64,000 nt of DNA from Dehalococcoidia bacterium (lineage in GTDB: Bacteria; Chloroflexota; Dehalococcoidia; GIF9; AB-539-J10), in the NCBI GenBank assembly GCA_003562475.1, contig PWUU01000048.1, positions 52,206 through 116,205 on the forward strand, read 5' to 3'. Positions 11,298 to 20,935 of this stretch are shown piece after piece. The position numbers and the translations under genes were made by a program. Every line of letters starts with the position of its first letter. Position 1 is the first letter of the stretch. The notes below the pieces were generated by a model. That model had not been told where the DNA came from. It did not search any database and saw only the letters and a program-made list of their open reading frames with translations.

Positions 11298-12407
11298 TCA
11301 GGCTACCGAGCGTCCGATATTCAGATACAGATCGGCTGCTGCCACAACATCAGAGAATAAGACTCCCTCGTCCTGGCTGTGGGCCAGGTCGAGCCGCCCG
11401 GGCCCGAGAACGATGGGGTCGATGCCCGCCGCCCACAGGACGTTGCCATCGGAGTGACTCCGGAACTGCTGCGGGTTCCATTCGCGTGCCATCGATTCGT
11501 ACACCTTCCTCAGTCGTTTCACGAACGCACGGTCGGGCGATATCTCGTAGCCGGCGTACGTGTCCTCGAACCGCATGTAGAGGTCGAGCGACGATAGGCC
11601 CACTGCATCCGGGCCGACTATGTTCTCGAGGTCGGCCTTGAGCGAATCAACTCGCATGTCCGGGGGCAGATGGAAGTCGAGCCACGCCTCGCACAGGTCC
11701 GGTACCACAAAGCCCGACGGAAGTCCGGAGAGCTCACGAATGTTGTAGACGAGGCGCGACCCTTCGGACGTCGCAAAATCCGTAACGTGGAGCAGGAGCC
11801 GCAGCATCGCCTCGATGGCATTGTGCCCAACCTCAGGCACGGCTGAGTGCGCCCTCTTACCTCTCGCCCTCAGGAACACCTCCAGATAGCCGTAGTGGCC
11901 GAGGCATGGCGCGAGGCCGGTAGGCTCCCCCACGATGGCCCAGGGGAAGTGGTACTCGTCCACGAGCGTGTGCGCTCCGGCGCTGTCTTCCTCCTCGTCC
12001 ACCACGAGCGCGAGGGCCACCGGCGGCACGCGGCCTCCAGCGTTGCACAACACGGTGAACGCCTCAACCATGGCGGCGCAACCCGATTTCATATCCACCG
12101 TGCCCAGGCCGCGCACCTCGCCGTCGAGCACCTCAAAACCGTAGTCATCCAGGTCGTACGCAGCTACGGTGTCGACGTGCCCGACCAGGCACAGCTCAAT
12201 CTCCTCCTGTCCTGCGGGAATGGCGACCAGATTGCAGCGCTGTTCATCGACCTCCTGCAGGCGCACCGGCACACCATGCGAACGGAGGTGTTCGGCCACG
12301 AAGGAGATGACCTCCTCCTCCTTGCCGGAGGGGCTGTAGATGTTGACCATATGTTCCAGAAGGCTGCGCAGCCTCTCGTGGTTCACACCGCTGTCATGGT
12401 GCGGCAT
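11298..12407 (-). CDS. M20-family peptidase (ArgE/DapE/LysK-like deacylase)
   Basis: YSPSGKEEEVISFVAEHL, LVGHVDTVAAYD, GLGTVDMKSGCAAMVEAF, VVDEEEDSAGA; start set at MPHHDSG, the upstream part of the ORF looks non-coding. Confidence 0.85.
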   Translation of the reverse strand: MPHHDSGVNHERLRSLLEHMVNIYSPSGKEEEVISFVAEHLRSHGVPVRLQEVDEQRCNLVAIPAGQEEIELCLVGHVDTVAAYDLDDYGFEVLDGEVRGLGTVDMKSGCAAMVEAFTVLCNAGGRVPPVALALVVDEEEDSAGAHTLVDEYHFPWAIVGEPTGLAPCLGHYGYLEVFLRARGKRAHSAVPEVGHNAIEAMLRLLLHVTDFATSEGSRLVYNIRELSGLPSGFVVPDLCEAWLDFHLPPDMRVDSLKADLENIVGPDAVGLSSLDLYMRFEDTYAGYEISPDRAFVKRLRKVYESMAREWNPQQFRSHSDGNVLWAAGIDPIVLGPGRLDLAHSQDEGVLFSDVVAAADLYLNIGRSVA

Positions 12408-13011
12408 CCAATCCCTCCTCATCGGTGGACAACTCTGTCGTCGAGAGCGGGGCCAGTCGCGAGCCGCGGCGGGTGGTGTGTCTCGACGTACCGGCACGAG
12501 CCTTGCGCTCGGATGCCTCCTCCCTGCTGTCTTCGCGGCGCAGCGTCTTCGTGAACCAGATGTGCTTTCCAGTGGCACTGAAGCCCAGCCGGTTGAAGAA
12601 GCCGATAGCGTTCTCGTTTTCGACGACCGTGTCCGCGATGATCATACGCACACCCTCCTCCCTGAACCGCTCCTCAAGGCGCCGGTACAACCGCATGCCG
12701 AGGTGTGTGTGCTGGAATCCGTCAGCCACGCCGATCCATTCGAGATACCCGTAGCGCTTCCAGGCGGTCCCTTCCTTTTCAACGGTCGTTGCCAGCACGA
12801 AGCCCACTACACGATCATCCACCTCCGCCACGAGGCAGAACTCGGGGTCAGAGGTGAACAAACCTGTCACCTCATAGGGATCCCAGGTGCGGTACAGGAT
12901 GGGATACTCCTGGCTGGTGAACAGGCTCTCGCCCAGCCGGTAGACCTCGCTGAGATCATCTATCTCCATCTGTCGTACTGTTACTTCGATTCGCCTGCCA
13001 CGACTGCGCAT
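12394..13011 (-). CDS. GNAT-family N-acetyltransferase
   Basis: VRQMEIDDLSEVYRLGESLF, YLEWIGVADGFQHTHLGMRLYRRLEERF, NENAIGFFNRLGF. Confidence 0.85.
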   Translation of the reverse strand: MRSRGRRIEVTVRQMEIDDLSEVYRLGESLFTSQEYPILYRTWDPYEVTGLFTSDPEFCLVAEVDDRVVGFVLATTVEKEGTAWKRYGYLEWIGVADGFQHTHLGMRLYRRLEERFREEGVRMIIADTVVENENAIGFFNRLGFSATGKHIWFTKTLRREDSREEASERKARAGTSRHTTRRGSRLAPLSTTELSTDEEGLDAAP

Positions 13012-13260
13012 ACGTCAACCTCCTCCCCTGTTCCCGGGCATACCCGTGATTGGATACGTCCTTCTTAACGCACCTGCGAGTATACAATATGGACCACTGC
13101 GTGTCCGAGTCGGCGCGGGGCCACGCGCGCGCGGTTTTGACCGGCCAATTCACCCGGGCTATACTGCGCAACACGAACCACCTGGTGGGTGGCGCCAGAG
13201 ACATGCCGGCGGCACAGCCGGGACAACTTACAGGCGGCTTCAGAAGAGAGGAGGTGACAG

Positions 13261-13713
13261 GTGTACGAGAAGATTCTGGTGAGTCTGGACGGTTCAAAGG
13301 AATCCGAATGCATACTGGACCACGTGCGCATGCTGGCGAAGAGCTGCAGCATACCAAAGGTGGTGCTGCTGCGAGTTGTCGAACCGTACTCCCCCAGCCT
13401 GGCTAACTACGTAGGCGACAGCACGGCGCGCGAGATAGGGGAGAAGGAACACCGCACGGCGGAAGAGTACCTGTCGTACGTAGCCGACATCCTGCGGCCA
13501 CATTGCGGCGGAGTTGAGACCATGGTGGTGGAAGGCCACCCGGCCTACGAGATAGTCGAATATGCCAGCCGCAATGGCGTCGACCTGATCGCGATGAGCA
13601 CGCATGGAAAATCCGGCATCACGCGTTGGGCAGTGGGATCGGTCACGCGGCACGTAATGGATCACTGGGCGGGACTGTTGTTGACCATACCTCCGGCGGG
13701 ATGCCGTCCCTGA
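13261..13713 (+). CDS. Universal stress protein (UspA family)
   Basis: YEKILVSLDGSKESECILDHV, DLIAMSTHGKSGITRWAVGSVTRHVMD; GTG start after an aggaggtgac RBS. Confidence 0.93.
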   Translation: MYEKILVSLDGSKESECILDHVRMLAKSCSIPKVVLLRVVEPYSPSLANYVGDSTAREIGEKEHRTAEEYLSYVADILRPHCGGVETMVVEGHPAYEIVEYASRNGVDLIAMSTHGKSGITRWAVGSVTRHVMDHWAGLLLTIPPAGCRP

Positions 13714-14195
13714 TGGCAGCGATCGACTGCGTCATCGTATGTACCTCGGTGCACCACGGCAACACGCGCAAAATCGCCGAGGCCATGGCCTCGATCCTGG
13801 GCGGACGCGTACTCGAACCAGGAGATGAAGCGCACGAGGCGATATGCAACGCCGACGTCGCGGGTTTCGGATCTGGCATCTTCTTCGGCTCGCACCACAG
13901 GCAACTGCTCGAGTTCGCACGATCCCTCAGTCCGGGGCAGGGCGGCGCTACGTTCGTGTTCTCCACCAGCGGAACAGGCTACCGGACGCCGCGATTGATT
14001 GGACTGGACTACCACCGCGAGTTACGCCGTATTCTCCAGCGCAAAGACTACACTATCGTGGGAGAATTCGACTGCAAGGGATTCGACACGTTCGGACCGT
14101 GGGGTAAGCTGGGAGGTATAGCGAAGGGACATCCGGACGAGACCGACCTCGACAATGCGAGGGCCTTTGCCCGTGCGCTCATTCGCGCTGCGTGA
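13713..14195 (+). CDS. Flavodoxin-family protein
   Basis: DCVIVCTSVHHGNTRKIAEAMASIL, FGSGIFFGSHHRQL; ATG overlaps the uspA stop (TGATG). Confidence 0.82.
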   Translation: MAAIDCVIVCTSVHHGNTRKIAEAMASILGGRVLEPGDEAHEAICNADVAGFGSGIFFGSHHRQLLEFARSLSPGQGGATFVFSTSGTGYRTPRLIGLDYHRELRRILQRKDYTIVGEFDCKGFDTFGPWGKLGGIAKGHPDETDLDNARAFARALIRAA

Positions 14196-14242
14196 GTACG
14201 GCTGAAGGCGACTTTCGCGACGAGAGAGATGGGCCTCCCGAC

Positions 14243-14752
14243 CTAACCGGTCGCCTTGAGTCGGCTCACAAATGCCTCGATGAGACGAGGACACGCCTCC
14301 GTGCGCACGTCGGTCGACTTCACTGCGATCGTCGCCAACGGCTCCTTGCCGACGAGCTTTCGCATCTGCCCGAAGACACGCATCCTGGAAGGGTCTCCGG
14401 CGGTACAGAAGAACGCCACTCGCGGCAGAGTCTTCCTGTGGCGGCGGAGGTAACTGCGTACTGCGGGGGTCAGCGAGCCGGCCCACACGGGAGTGCCGAC
14501 CACCACCAGGTCGTACAACCCGGGGTCCCTGAGCGTCCTGGCTATTGCCGAGCTCGTGCCGAAGACAGCGGCCAACACCGCCTTCGCGAATGCACCGATG
14601 CCTGCTTCCAGCTTCTTGCCATCAACCAGCAGCGGCGGTCTGGACTTCACCTCCTCGACGACATCGAACTCCGCATCCATTGCCTGCGCGATGTACTCGC
14701 CGACCAGCATGGTGGTACCGGTGTTCGAATAGCAGACAACAAGTATCTTCAC
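14243..14752 (-). CDS. Flavodoxin-family protein
   Basis: VKILVVCYSNTGTTMLVGEYIAQAM, DLVVVGTPVWAGSLTPAVRSYL; likely GTG start. Confidence 0.85.
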   Translation of the reverse strand: MKILVVCYSNTGTTMLVGEYIAQAMDAEFDVVEEVKSRPPLLVDGKKLEAGIGAFAKAVLAAVFGTSSAIARTLRDPGLYDLVVVGTPVWAGSLTPAVRSYLRRHRKTLPRVAFFCTAGDPSRMRVFGQMRKLVGKEPLATIAVKSTDVRTEACPRLIEAFVSRLKATG

Positions 14753-14947
14753 TTTCGCCCCTCCTGAGCGCCCTGCCGCTGCACCGGCGCAGTGGCAGCA
14801 GGGCCGAATAGTAGCGCAATGCACTTCGCGGTGAAAGAGTTGGGCGACACATAATCGCGATTTCCCACAATGCTTCTCGCTCAGTCTCACAGTGTCAACA
14901 GAAGAGCGCTGTTTGTCTTCTGAGCCGCGTCACTGCATAATCCTTGA

Positions 14948-15412
14948 ATGGACAAGATAAGAGTACTCTTTCTCTGTAACCGCAACTCGGCAAGGAGCCA
15001 GATGGCTGAAGGGCTCTTACGCCACATGGCAGGGGATAGATACGAGGCGCACAGCGCCGGTCTTGAGCCTGGCCAGGTTCATCCTCTGGCAGTGAAGACA
15101 ATGGCAGAGGTCGGAATAGACATAACCGGTCAACGCTCGAAGAGCCTGCAGGAGTACACGGGCAAGATGCACTTCTCCTTCCTCATAGCTGTCTGCAGCG
15201 AAGCCGACAACAGATGCCCATCCACTTTCCCTGGCGTGGGCACACGTATCGCGTGGGACATTTCCGATCCTGTGGCCGGCCTGGACCTGGAAGAGGAGGA
15301 GCTTGCCAGGTTTCGTAATGCAAGAGACGATATCACGGCCCGGCTGACTGCGTGGCTTGCAACTCAGGGGGAATACGACACCATACATGGTTCCGCGGCA
15401 CACCGGCTATGA
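14948..15412 (+). CDS. arsC: Arsenate reductase / LMW protein tyrosine phosphatase-like (thioredoxin-type ArsC)
   Basis: VLFLCNRNSARSQMAEGLLRH, SAGLEPGQVHPLAVKTMAEVGIDITGQRSKSL. Confidence 0.88.
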   Translation: MDKIRVLFLCNRNSARSQMAEGLLRHMAGDRYEAHSAGLEPGQVHPLAVKTMAEVGIDITGQRSKSLQEYTGKMHFSFLIAVCSEADNRCPSTFPGVGTRIAWDISDPVAGLDLEEEELARFRNARDDITARLTAWLATQGEYDTIHGSAAHRL

Positions 15413-15492
15413 GTCACAACACGCAGCCACATCCCAACAGCAATTGACAGTCGCATGGCCAATTACTACATTGACAACAGGAGGTGGTAGCT

Positions 15493-15615
15493 ATGGCAGT
15501 AGAGAAAGCCGGCGAACACTACAGGTGCAACGTGTGCGGCAACGAGGTGACCGTTACCGTGGCAGGCGGTGGAACGCTCGTCTGCTGCGGCGAGGACATG
15601 GAGCTGCTCACCTAG
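15493..15615 (+). CDS. Desulforedoxin (40 aa); not in the supplied ORF track
   Basis: Hand translation [40 protein letters not shown]; CxxC...CC and [12 protein letters not shown] are diagnostic of desulforedoxin / the desulfoferrodoxin N-domain; aggaggtggtagct RBS upstream. Confidence 0.92.
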   Translation: MAVEKAGEHYRCNVCGNEVTVTVAGGGTLVCCGEDMELLT

Positions 15616-15727
15616 CCACACATGCCCATGTCAGCTGAGGTGCCTGCCGGCAGCGTTCACGACCGGTGCCGGCACGGTGCAGCAGGGAACAGGTGGGCGT
15701 AACCAACGACAGAAAGGAGGTAACAGG

Positions 15728-16036
15728 ATGCCAGATTTTGGAACCCCTTTTGCCGGATTAGCACACAGCCGCAAGGTGACCCATGAGGAGTTGATTCGAG
15801 CCATTCGCTTCTCGGTAGCCGCAGAGTACGAAGCGATTCAGCTGTATATGCAACTGGCCGAGTCGACCGACAACAAGCTCGCGATCAATGTGCTGAAGGA
15901 CATCGCCGATGAGGAGCGCGTGCACGCGGGCGAGTTCCTGAGGCTTCTCCGCGAACTCGATCCGGACGAGCAGAGTTTCTACGATGAAGGGGCCGAGGAG
16001 GTGGAGGAGGAGATCGAGGAGCTTGGCGGCAAGTAG
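15728..16036 (+). CDS. Small ferritin-like / rubrerythrin-type (encapsulated-ferritin-like) di-iron protein
   Basis: MPDFGTPFAGLAHSRKVTHEELIRAIRFSVAAEYEAIQLYMQLAE...DEERVHAGEFLRLL (AEYEAI + EERVH iron ligands); aaaggaggtaacagg RBS. Confidence 0.85.
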   Translation: MPDFGTPFAGLAHSRKVTHEELIRAIRFSVAAEYEAIQLYMQLAESTDNKLAINVLKDIADEERVHAGEFLRLLRELDPDEQSFYDEGAEEVEEEIEELGGK

Positions 16037-16187
16037 CTCTCCACGCTAGGCCACTTTCTGCGCGGGAGTGTCGCCATCAGGAGAGCGATACTATCGAGAA
16101 GAAGTCCACTCGCCGGCTCCGCAGGCGTCCAATCCCCGTGGCACGACGATTTCCCCCGGGGCAACACCAGGCCGGGCCGGATGATCG

Positions 16188-17354
16188 CTACGTACCGAAT
16201 TCTCCGCCCGCTGGCACCTGTGGAGTATCCCAGAAGCTGCTCAGGTCATGGTAGCGGTACGGTCGCCCTGACAGTGCATCCTCGTCGAAATCGACACCAA
16301 GACCGGGCCCGGAGGGCAACTCAATGCACTCATCCACCAGCGCCGGGAACGGCTCCTTCAGAATCTCCTTGTAGAACGGTGGATCTACCGCGAAGAACTC
16401 ATGAATGGTGAAGTTCGGCGCACACGCCTCGACATGGAGGTTGGCGGCCGCCATCACGGGGCCCCCGGCGCTGTGTGGGCTGAAGCCAACGTAGTACGCA
16501 TGCGCCATCTCACCTATCTTCTTCATCTCCGAGATGCCGCCCGCGTGGCACGGATCGGGGTTGATGGCATCACAGGCACGCTTCTCAAAGTAGTCGCGGA
16601 AGCACCACCGGGTGACGACACGTTCACCCGTGAGAATGACAATATCAGTCGCCGCATTGACCGCTGCCAGATCTTCGACAGCGGCATCGGTGGGCAATGG
16701 CTCCTCGAACCAGGCAGGGTTGTATTCTCGCATCGCATGCGCGAAGCGTATGGCTCCCTTAGTAGTGAGCCGTGAATGGCAGTCGATCATCAGTTGCACG
16801 TCATCACCGACGGCCTTGCGTACCTGCGCCACATTGTCAAGGACCTTCCGTATGTCGTCTTCGGTAGAGGTGAACACATCGCAGCCCCAGAACGGGTCCC
16901 ACTTCAGTGCCCTGGCGCCGCGCTCTTTGACCTCGCGCTCCGCCAGCCAGATGTAGTCGTCCGTAGTCCTGGCAGGGAACCACCAGCCGTTGTGATACAC
17001 AGACATGCGGTCACGAACAGGGCCACCCAGCAGCCGGTACACCGGCACACCCAGGCTCTTCCCCAGGATGTCCCACAGCGCAATATCGAGTGCGCTCATC
17101 GCGCTGGTTATGATGAAGCTCGGTCGCCAGTAGGCGTTACGAAACATGGTGGACCAGTGTCGCTCGATGTCTCTGGGATCCTTGCCCACGAGATACTCGC
17201 CGAGGTTATGGATGCAGGCCTCCACATCCTTTTCGTGCGCTTGCGTGGTTCCTTCACCCCAACCATAGATACCCTCATCCGTCTCCACCTTAACCAGAAG
17301 CCAGTTCCAGGTGGGCCGGTAGATGTACGTCTTGACTCCTGTAACCTTCATCAC
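16188..17354 (-). CDS. Mandelate racemase/muconate lactonizing enzyme family (enolase superfamily) protein
   Basis: MKVTGVKTYIYRPTWNWLLVKVETDEGIYGWGEGTTQ, ALWDILGKSLGVPVYRLLGGPVRD, WFEEPLPTDAVE-type motif. Confidence 0.92.
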   Translation of the reverse strand: MMKVTGVKTYIYRPTWNWLLVKVETDEGIYGWGEGTTQAHEKDVEACIHNLGEYLVGKDPRDIERHWSTMFRNAYWRPSFIITSAMSALDIALWDILGKSLGVPVYRLLGGPVRDRMSVYHNGWWFPARTTDDYIWLAEREVKERGARALKWDPFWGCDVFTSTEDDIRKVLDNVAQVRKAVGDDVQLMIDCHSRLTTKGAIRFAHAMREYNPAWFEEPLPTDAAVEDLAAVNAATDIVILTGERVVTRWCFRDYFEKRACDAINPDPCHAGGISEMKKIGEMAHAYYVGFSPHSAGGPVMAAANLHVEACAPNFTIHEFFAVDPPFYKEILKEPFPALVDECIELPSGPGLGVDFDEDALSGRPYRYHDLSSFWDTPQVPAGGEFGT

Positions 17355-17401
17355 ATCCCTCCTCGGTCACGTGCTCCTGCGACCCTCTCACACGGCCGGC
17401 A

Positions 17402-18319
17402 CTAGGCGATACCACACTCGACCTGCTTGCGGAACCGGTCCCACGATGCGTCCAGATCGCCCTGGATCCGAGCAAGCGCCTCATCGTTCCGGCGCGGCTT
17501 AAACAGGCCGGCGAATCGACCCTGCAGCTTCAGGTAATCCTCGAGAGGCTTCGGTTCCGATTTCTTCTCGAGTATGGACTTGCTCTTGAGGTTGAACGTG
17601 AGCTGCCCATTCTCGTACTCGTAGAGCGCCCACGCGCCTGTCTCCACGGCCAGACGACCCATCTCAACCGTCTTGTCCATCGGGAATCGCCAGCCGGGCG
17701 GGCACGGAGCGAGTATCTCGATGTACTTCGGCCCCTTGATGGACATCGCCTTGCGCACTTTCTGGAACAGATCCTCAGGGTAGCTCGGAACTGCGGTCGC
17801 CATATAGGGGACTCTATGCGCACGCATGATCGCCGGCAGGTCCTTCTTGGCCTCTGTCTTGCCGGCCCAGGTAGTCGTGGTCCAGGCCGCATACGGTGTG
17901 GCGCCACTCCTCTGGATTCCGGTATTGGAGTACATCTCGTTGTTGTAACAGATATAGATGAAGTTCGTATTCCTCTCCACCGCGCCTGAGAGCGCCTGAA
18001 TGCCGATATCGTAAGTGCCGCCGTCACCGGCCCACACCACCACATTGGTATCGCCTTTGCCCTGGCGTTTGAGACCGGCAGCAATGCCCGAAGCGCCCGC
18101 TGCGGCCGCCTCGAAGGCGATGCTCATCACCGGAATGTCAAAGACCGTGTTCGGATAAGCACCGAGGCAGACCACGGCGCAGCAGGCGGGGATCGTGAAC
18201 ACGGTGTTCCTGCCCAGGGCCTTCATGGCTATACGGAGCGCAAGGCTGCTGGGACAACCCGGGCATCCGGTATTTCCCGCTTCAATTAGTTCTTCATTTG
18301 GCAGGCTCTTGATTGCCAT
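17402..18319 (-). CDS. porB: Pyruvate/2-oxoacid:ferredoxin oxidoreductase beta subunit
   Basis: GNTGCPGCPSSLALRIAMKALG, VVWAGDGGTYDIGIQALSGAVERNTNFIYICYNNEMYSNTG. Confidence 0.93.
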   Translation of the reverse strand: MAIKSLPNEELIEAGNTGCPGCPSSLALRIAMKALGRNTVFTIPACCAVVCLGAYPNTVFDIPVMSIAFEAAAAGASGIAAGLKRQGKGDTNVVVWAGDGGTYDIGIQALSGAVERNTNFIYICYNNEMYSNTGIQRSGATPYAAWTTTTWAGKTEAKKDLPAIMRAHRVPYMATAVPSYPEDLFQKVRKAMSIKGPKYIEILAPCPPGWRFPMDKTVEMGRLAVETGAWALYEYENGQLTFNLKSKSILEKKSEPKPLEDYLKLQGRFAGLFKPRRNDEALARIQGDLDASWDRFRKQVECGIA

Positions 18320-18330
18320 TCATTACCCCC

Positions 18331-19482
18331 TCAGTCCTTGATCCCCCACCATTCCACATCCAGCGACTCGCCGCTCACGACCTTCTTCACCATGTCACAC
18401 ATGTCGTGAAAGGTCACGTCTCTGCCACCAAGGCCGGCAATGAAGCCGGACACAGGCGAGTCGGCGTGGCCGTACAGCGATGACTTCAGCTCGACATACA
18501 GCGTGCCTCCGGCACCGGGGGAGACGTTACGGTCAATCACGATGAACCTCCGTCCCGGTGCAATCCGGCGGAACTCATCGTCAGGGAACGGTCTGAACAT
18601 TCTCACGCGCAGAAGCCCTACCTTGAACCCCTGCTTTCGCAGTTCGCGAACCGCGACGCGTGCCTCAGCGCCAAAGGCGCCCATAGCCACAATCACACAC
18701 TCGGCGTCGTCGCACTGCATTTCTTCAACGAGGGCGCCATGATCCACACCGAACCGTTCTCGCCATTCACGACATACCTCGGGCCAGTGCGCCCTGGCGC
18801 GAAGAAGCCCTTCATGCAGGTTCTTGCGCATTCCGCCGTACTCTGCCTGAGGCAGCATATTCGCAAAGGTCACGGGGTCCTCAGGATCGATTCTCCACAG
18901 GGGCTTCCACAGTGGCAGGAACGCATCTATCTCTGACTGCTCCGGCACGTCCACGGGCATGGAGGTATGCGACAGCACGAACGCATCGAAATTGACCATG
19001 ACCGGCACCTGCACGTCCTCCATCTCAGCAAGACGATACGCCTGAATAATCGAGTCGAATATCTCCTGACCGTCAGAGCAATACAGCTGAATCCAGCCGG
19101 TGTCGCGCTGCGACAGCGAATCGCTCTGATCAGCCCAGATGTTCCATCCTGGACCGAGCGCACGGTTGACATTAACCATGATGATCGGCAGCCTGGACAT
19201 TGCTGCCCAGTGGAGCATCTCGTGCATCAGCGCAAGTCCATGTGCGGATGTAGCGGTGAATGTCCTCACGCCGGTGGCGGCGGCGCCGATGACAGCGGTC
19301 ATGGCGCTGTGCTCACTTTCCACACGCATGTACTCTGCGTCGAGCTCGCCCGACTCAACCATGTCTGCAGTCTTCTCGACGATTACTGTCTGCGGTGTGA
19401 TGGGATACGCGGCGATGAACTCCGGCCGCGCCATCTGCGCGGCCTTCGCCGCGATGCGGTCACCGGTGTCAATCATAATCAT
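18331..19482 (-). CDS. porA: Pyruvate/2-oxoacid:ferredoxin oxidoreductase alpha subunit
   Basis: AAYPITPQTVIVEKTADMVESGELDAEYMRVESEHSAM; ATGA overlap with the porD stop. Confidence 0.93.
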   Translation of the reverse strand: MIMIDTGDRIAAKAAQMARPEFIAAYPITPQTVIVEKTADMVESGELDAEYMRVESEHSAMTAVIGAAATGVRTFTATSAHGLALMHEMLHWAAMSRLPIIMVNVNRALGPGWNIWADQSDSLSQRDTGWIQLYCSDGQEIFDSIIQAYRLAEMEDVQVPVMVNFDAFVLSHTSMPVDVPEQSEIDAFLPLWKPLWRIDPEDPVTFANMLPQAEYGGMRKNLHEGLLRARAHWPEVCREWRERFGVDHGALVEEMQCDDAECVIVAMGAFGAEARVAVRELRKQGFKVGLLRVRMFRPFPDDEFRRIAPGRRFIVIDRNVSPGAGGTLYVELKSSLYGHADSPVSGFIAGLGGRDVTFHDMCDMVKKVVSGESLDVEWWGIKD

Positions 19483-19748
19483 TGATCCAGCCCCTCCCTC
19501 GTCATGGAAATGGCCGACGTCGGGCACTCGTTGGCGCAGATACCGCAGCCTTTGCAGTAGTCGTAGTCAATTGAGATCGAGTCGTCATCGGCCCGTTTAA
19601 TGCATGCGTCCGGACACGATATCCAGCAACGCAGGCACTTGCTGCACTTGGAGAGATCCAGCGTTGGTCGAAAGTCCCGCCACGACCCTGTCTTTCCCAT
19701 CGCCCCGGCGACGGGCCGCGAGATAGTGGTCTTTGGCTTGTAGGTCAC
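19479..19748 (-). CDS. porD: Pyruvate/2-oxoacid:ferredoxin oxidoreductase delta subunit (2[4Fe-4S])
   Basis: CSKCLRCWISCPDAC...CKGCGICANECPTSAI; GTG start overlaps the porG stop. Confidence 0.9.
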   Translation of the reverse strand: MTYKPKTTISRPVAGAMGKTGSWRDFRPTLDLSKCSKCLRCWISCPDACIKRADDDSISIDYDYCKGCGICANECPTSAISMTREGLDQ

Positions 19749-20305
19749 CAGTTCACCTCCGTCTGCTCGTACGCCTCCCGGGCCGCAAGTGCGTTTCGTT
19801 CTCCCGGTTCGCCCTTCCATTGATCCTTAATGGCACTTTCAATCGCCCCGATCGAGACCAGTTCGGTCACGCGAGGGATCGCACCGAGTATGGGCGTGTT
19901 GATGATAGGTATGCCTCCCACCATGAGCTTGTGCTTGATTGCGATAGCGGCAGCATCGACAGTAGCAACCCTGAACTCCTTTGAGAAATCGAAGTCGGCG
20001 GGCTTGCCGGTCGTATTAAGTATGAGAACACTCTCAGCCTTGAGTCCATCAGTCACATTCACGAGCTGCAACAGACCAGGGTCGACCACGACAACGATGT
20101 CGGGATTGTATATCTGGCTTCTAAGATCAACGTCGGTTCCGGATATGCGAGCAAAGGCTTTCACAGGCGCCCCACGGCGCTCCGAACCAAAGAGCGGAAA
20201 GGCCTGGACTCCTCTGTAGCCATCCTTCAGCGCTGCCGCAACCAGAAGGTTTGCGGCCGTAACCGCACCCTGTCCCCCCCTTCCGTGAAACAGGATTTCA
20301 AGCAT
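19745..20305 (-). CDS. porG: Pyruvate/2-oxoacid:ferredoxin oxidoreductase gamma subunit
   Basis: MLEILFHGRGGQGAVTAANLLVAAALKDG, FPLFGSERRGAPVKAF. Confidence 0.93.
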   Translation of the reverse strand: MLEILFHGRGGQGAVTAANLLVAAALKDGYRGVQAFPLFGSERRGAPVKAFARISGTDVDLRSQIYNPDIVVVVDPGLLQLVNVTDGLKAESVLILNTTGKPADFDFSKEFRVATVDAAAIAIKHKLMVGGIPIINTPILGAIPRVTELVSIGAIESAIKDQWKGEPGERNALAAREAYEQTEVNW

Positions 20306-20391
20306 GCTCTAATGCCTCCTTCGGGACAACGCACCCATATGCCCTCATGCACGTCACCGCAGCGGGACACGCAAGGGACCCGGTCCGCGGC

Positions 20392-20424
20392 AAAAAAGGG
20401 GGGCATGTCGTATGACATGCCCCC
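20392..20424 (-). terminator. Rho-independent terminator (downstream of the cupin gene on -)
   Basis: On the minus strand: GGGGGCATGTC-ATAC-GACATGCCCCCC-TTTTTT; 11-bp perfect stem with a 6-T tail. Confidence 0.85.
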
Positions 20425-20599
20425 GCCAGTTTCACTGGCGTATGTACACCACAATAACCACGCGTACGTCCCTCATTCGGCCCGCCTCGACGGAAGGATA
20501 CTCCGGTTCTGTACCTCAAGGCAAGTCATTCGTCTGACACCACCCTCTCCCAAGGTGTGGGGCCGTACTGCCCGCTCGCATCCGGTAGGTTGAAGGGCG

Positions 20600-20935
20600 T
20601 CAGGACCTGATCATCACCAGCATCATCTTAAAGGCAGTCGTTGCATACAACGCGTGGGGTTGGTTCGCGGGCATAATAACCATCTCACCGGATCCCAGGC
20701 GAACGTCGCTGCCGGAGATAGTCACCTGCGCTTCGCCGTCAAAGACGTAGACAAGCGCATCATAAGGTGCCGTGTGCTCGCTCAAGCCCTGTCCCCTGTC
20801 GAAAGCGAACAGAGTGACAGTGCCGACCTTCCGATCGACCATCGTCCTGCTGACAACGGCGCCCTGCTGATACGCGACCAAATCGGTCAGCTTCACGGCC
20901 CGGCCCTTGAGATCCTGTTGCTCCTCGTGTTCCAC
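20600..20935 (-). CDS. Cupin-domain protein
   Basis: EHTAPYDALVYVFDGEAQVTISGSDVRLGSGEMVIMPANQPHALYA; start set at an in-frame GTG. Confidence 0.82.
   Translation of the reverse strand: MEHEEQQDLKGRAVKLTDLVAYQQGAVVSRTMVDRKVGTVTLFAFDRGQGLSEHTAPYDALVYVFDGEAQVTISGSDVRLGSGEMVIMPANQPHALYATTAFKMMLVMIRS

Noticed and set aside
16188-17354. Mandelate racemase-family protein as the client of the lar operon
   Set aside because: This enolase-superfamily enzyme uses a divalent metal, not the nickel-pincer cofactor; only the word racemase is shared
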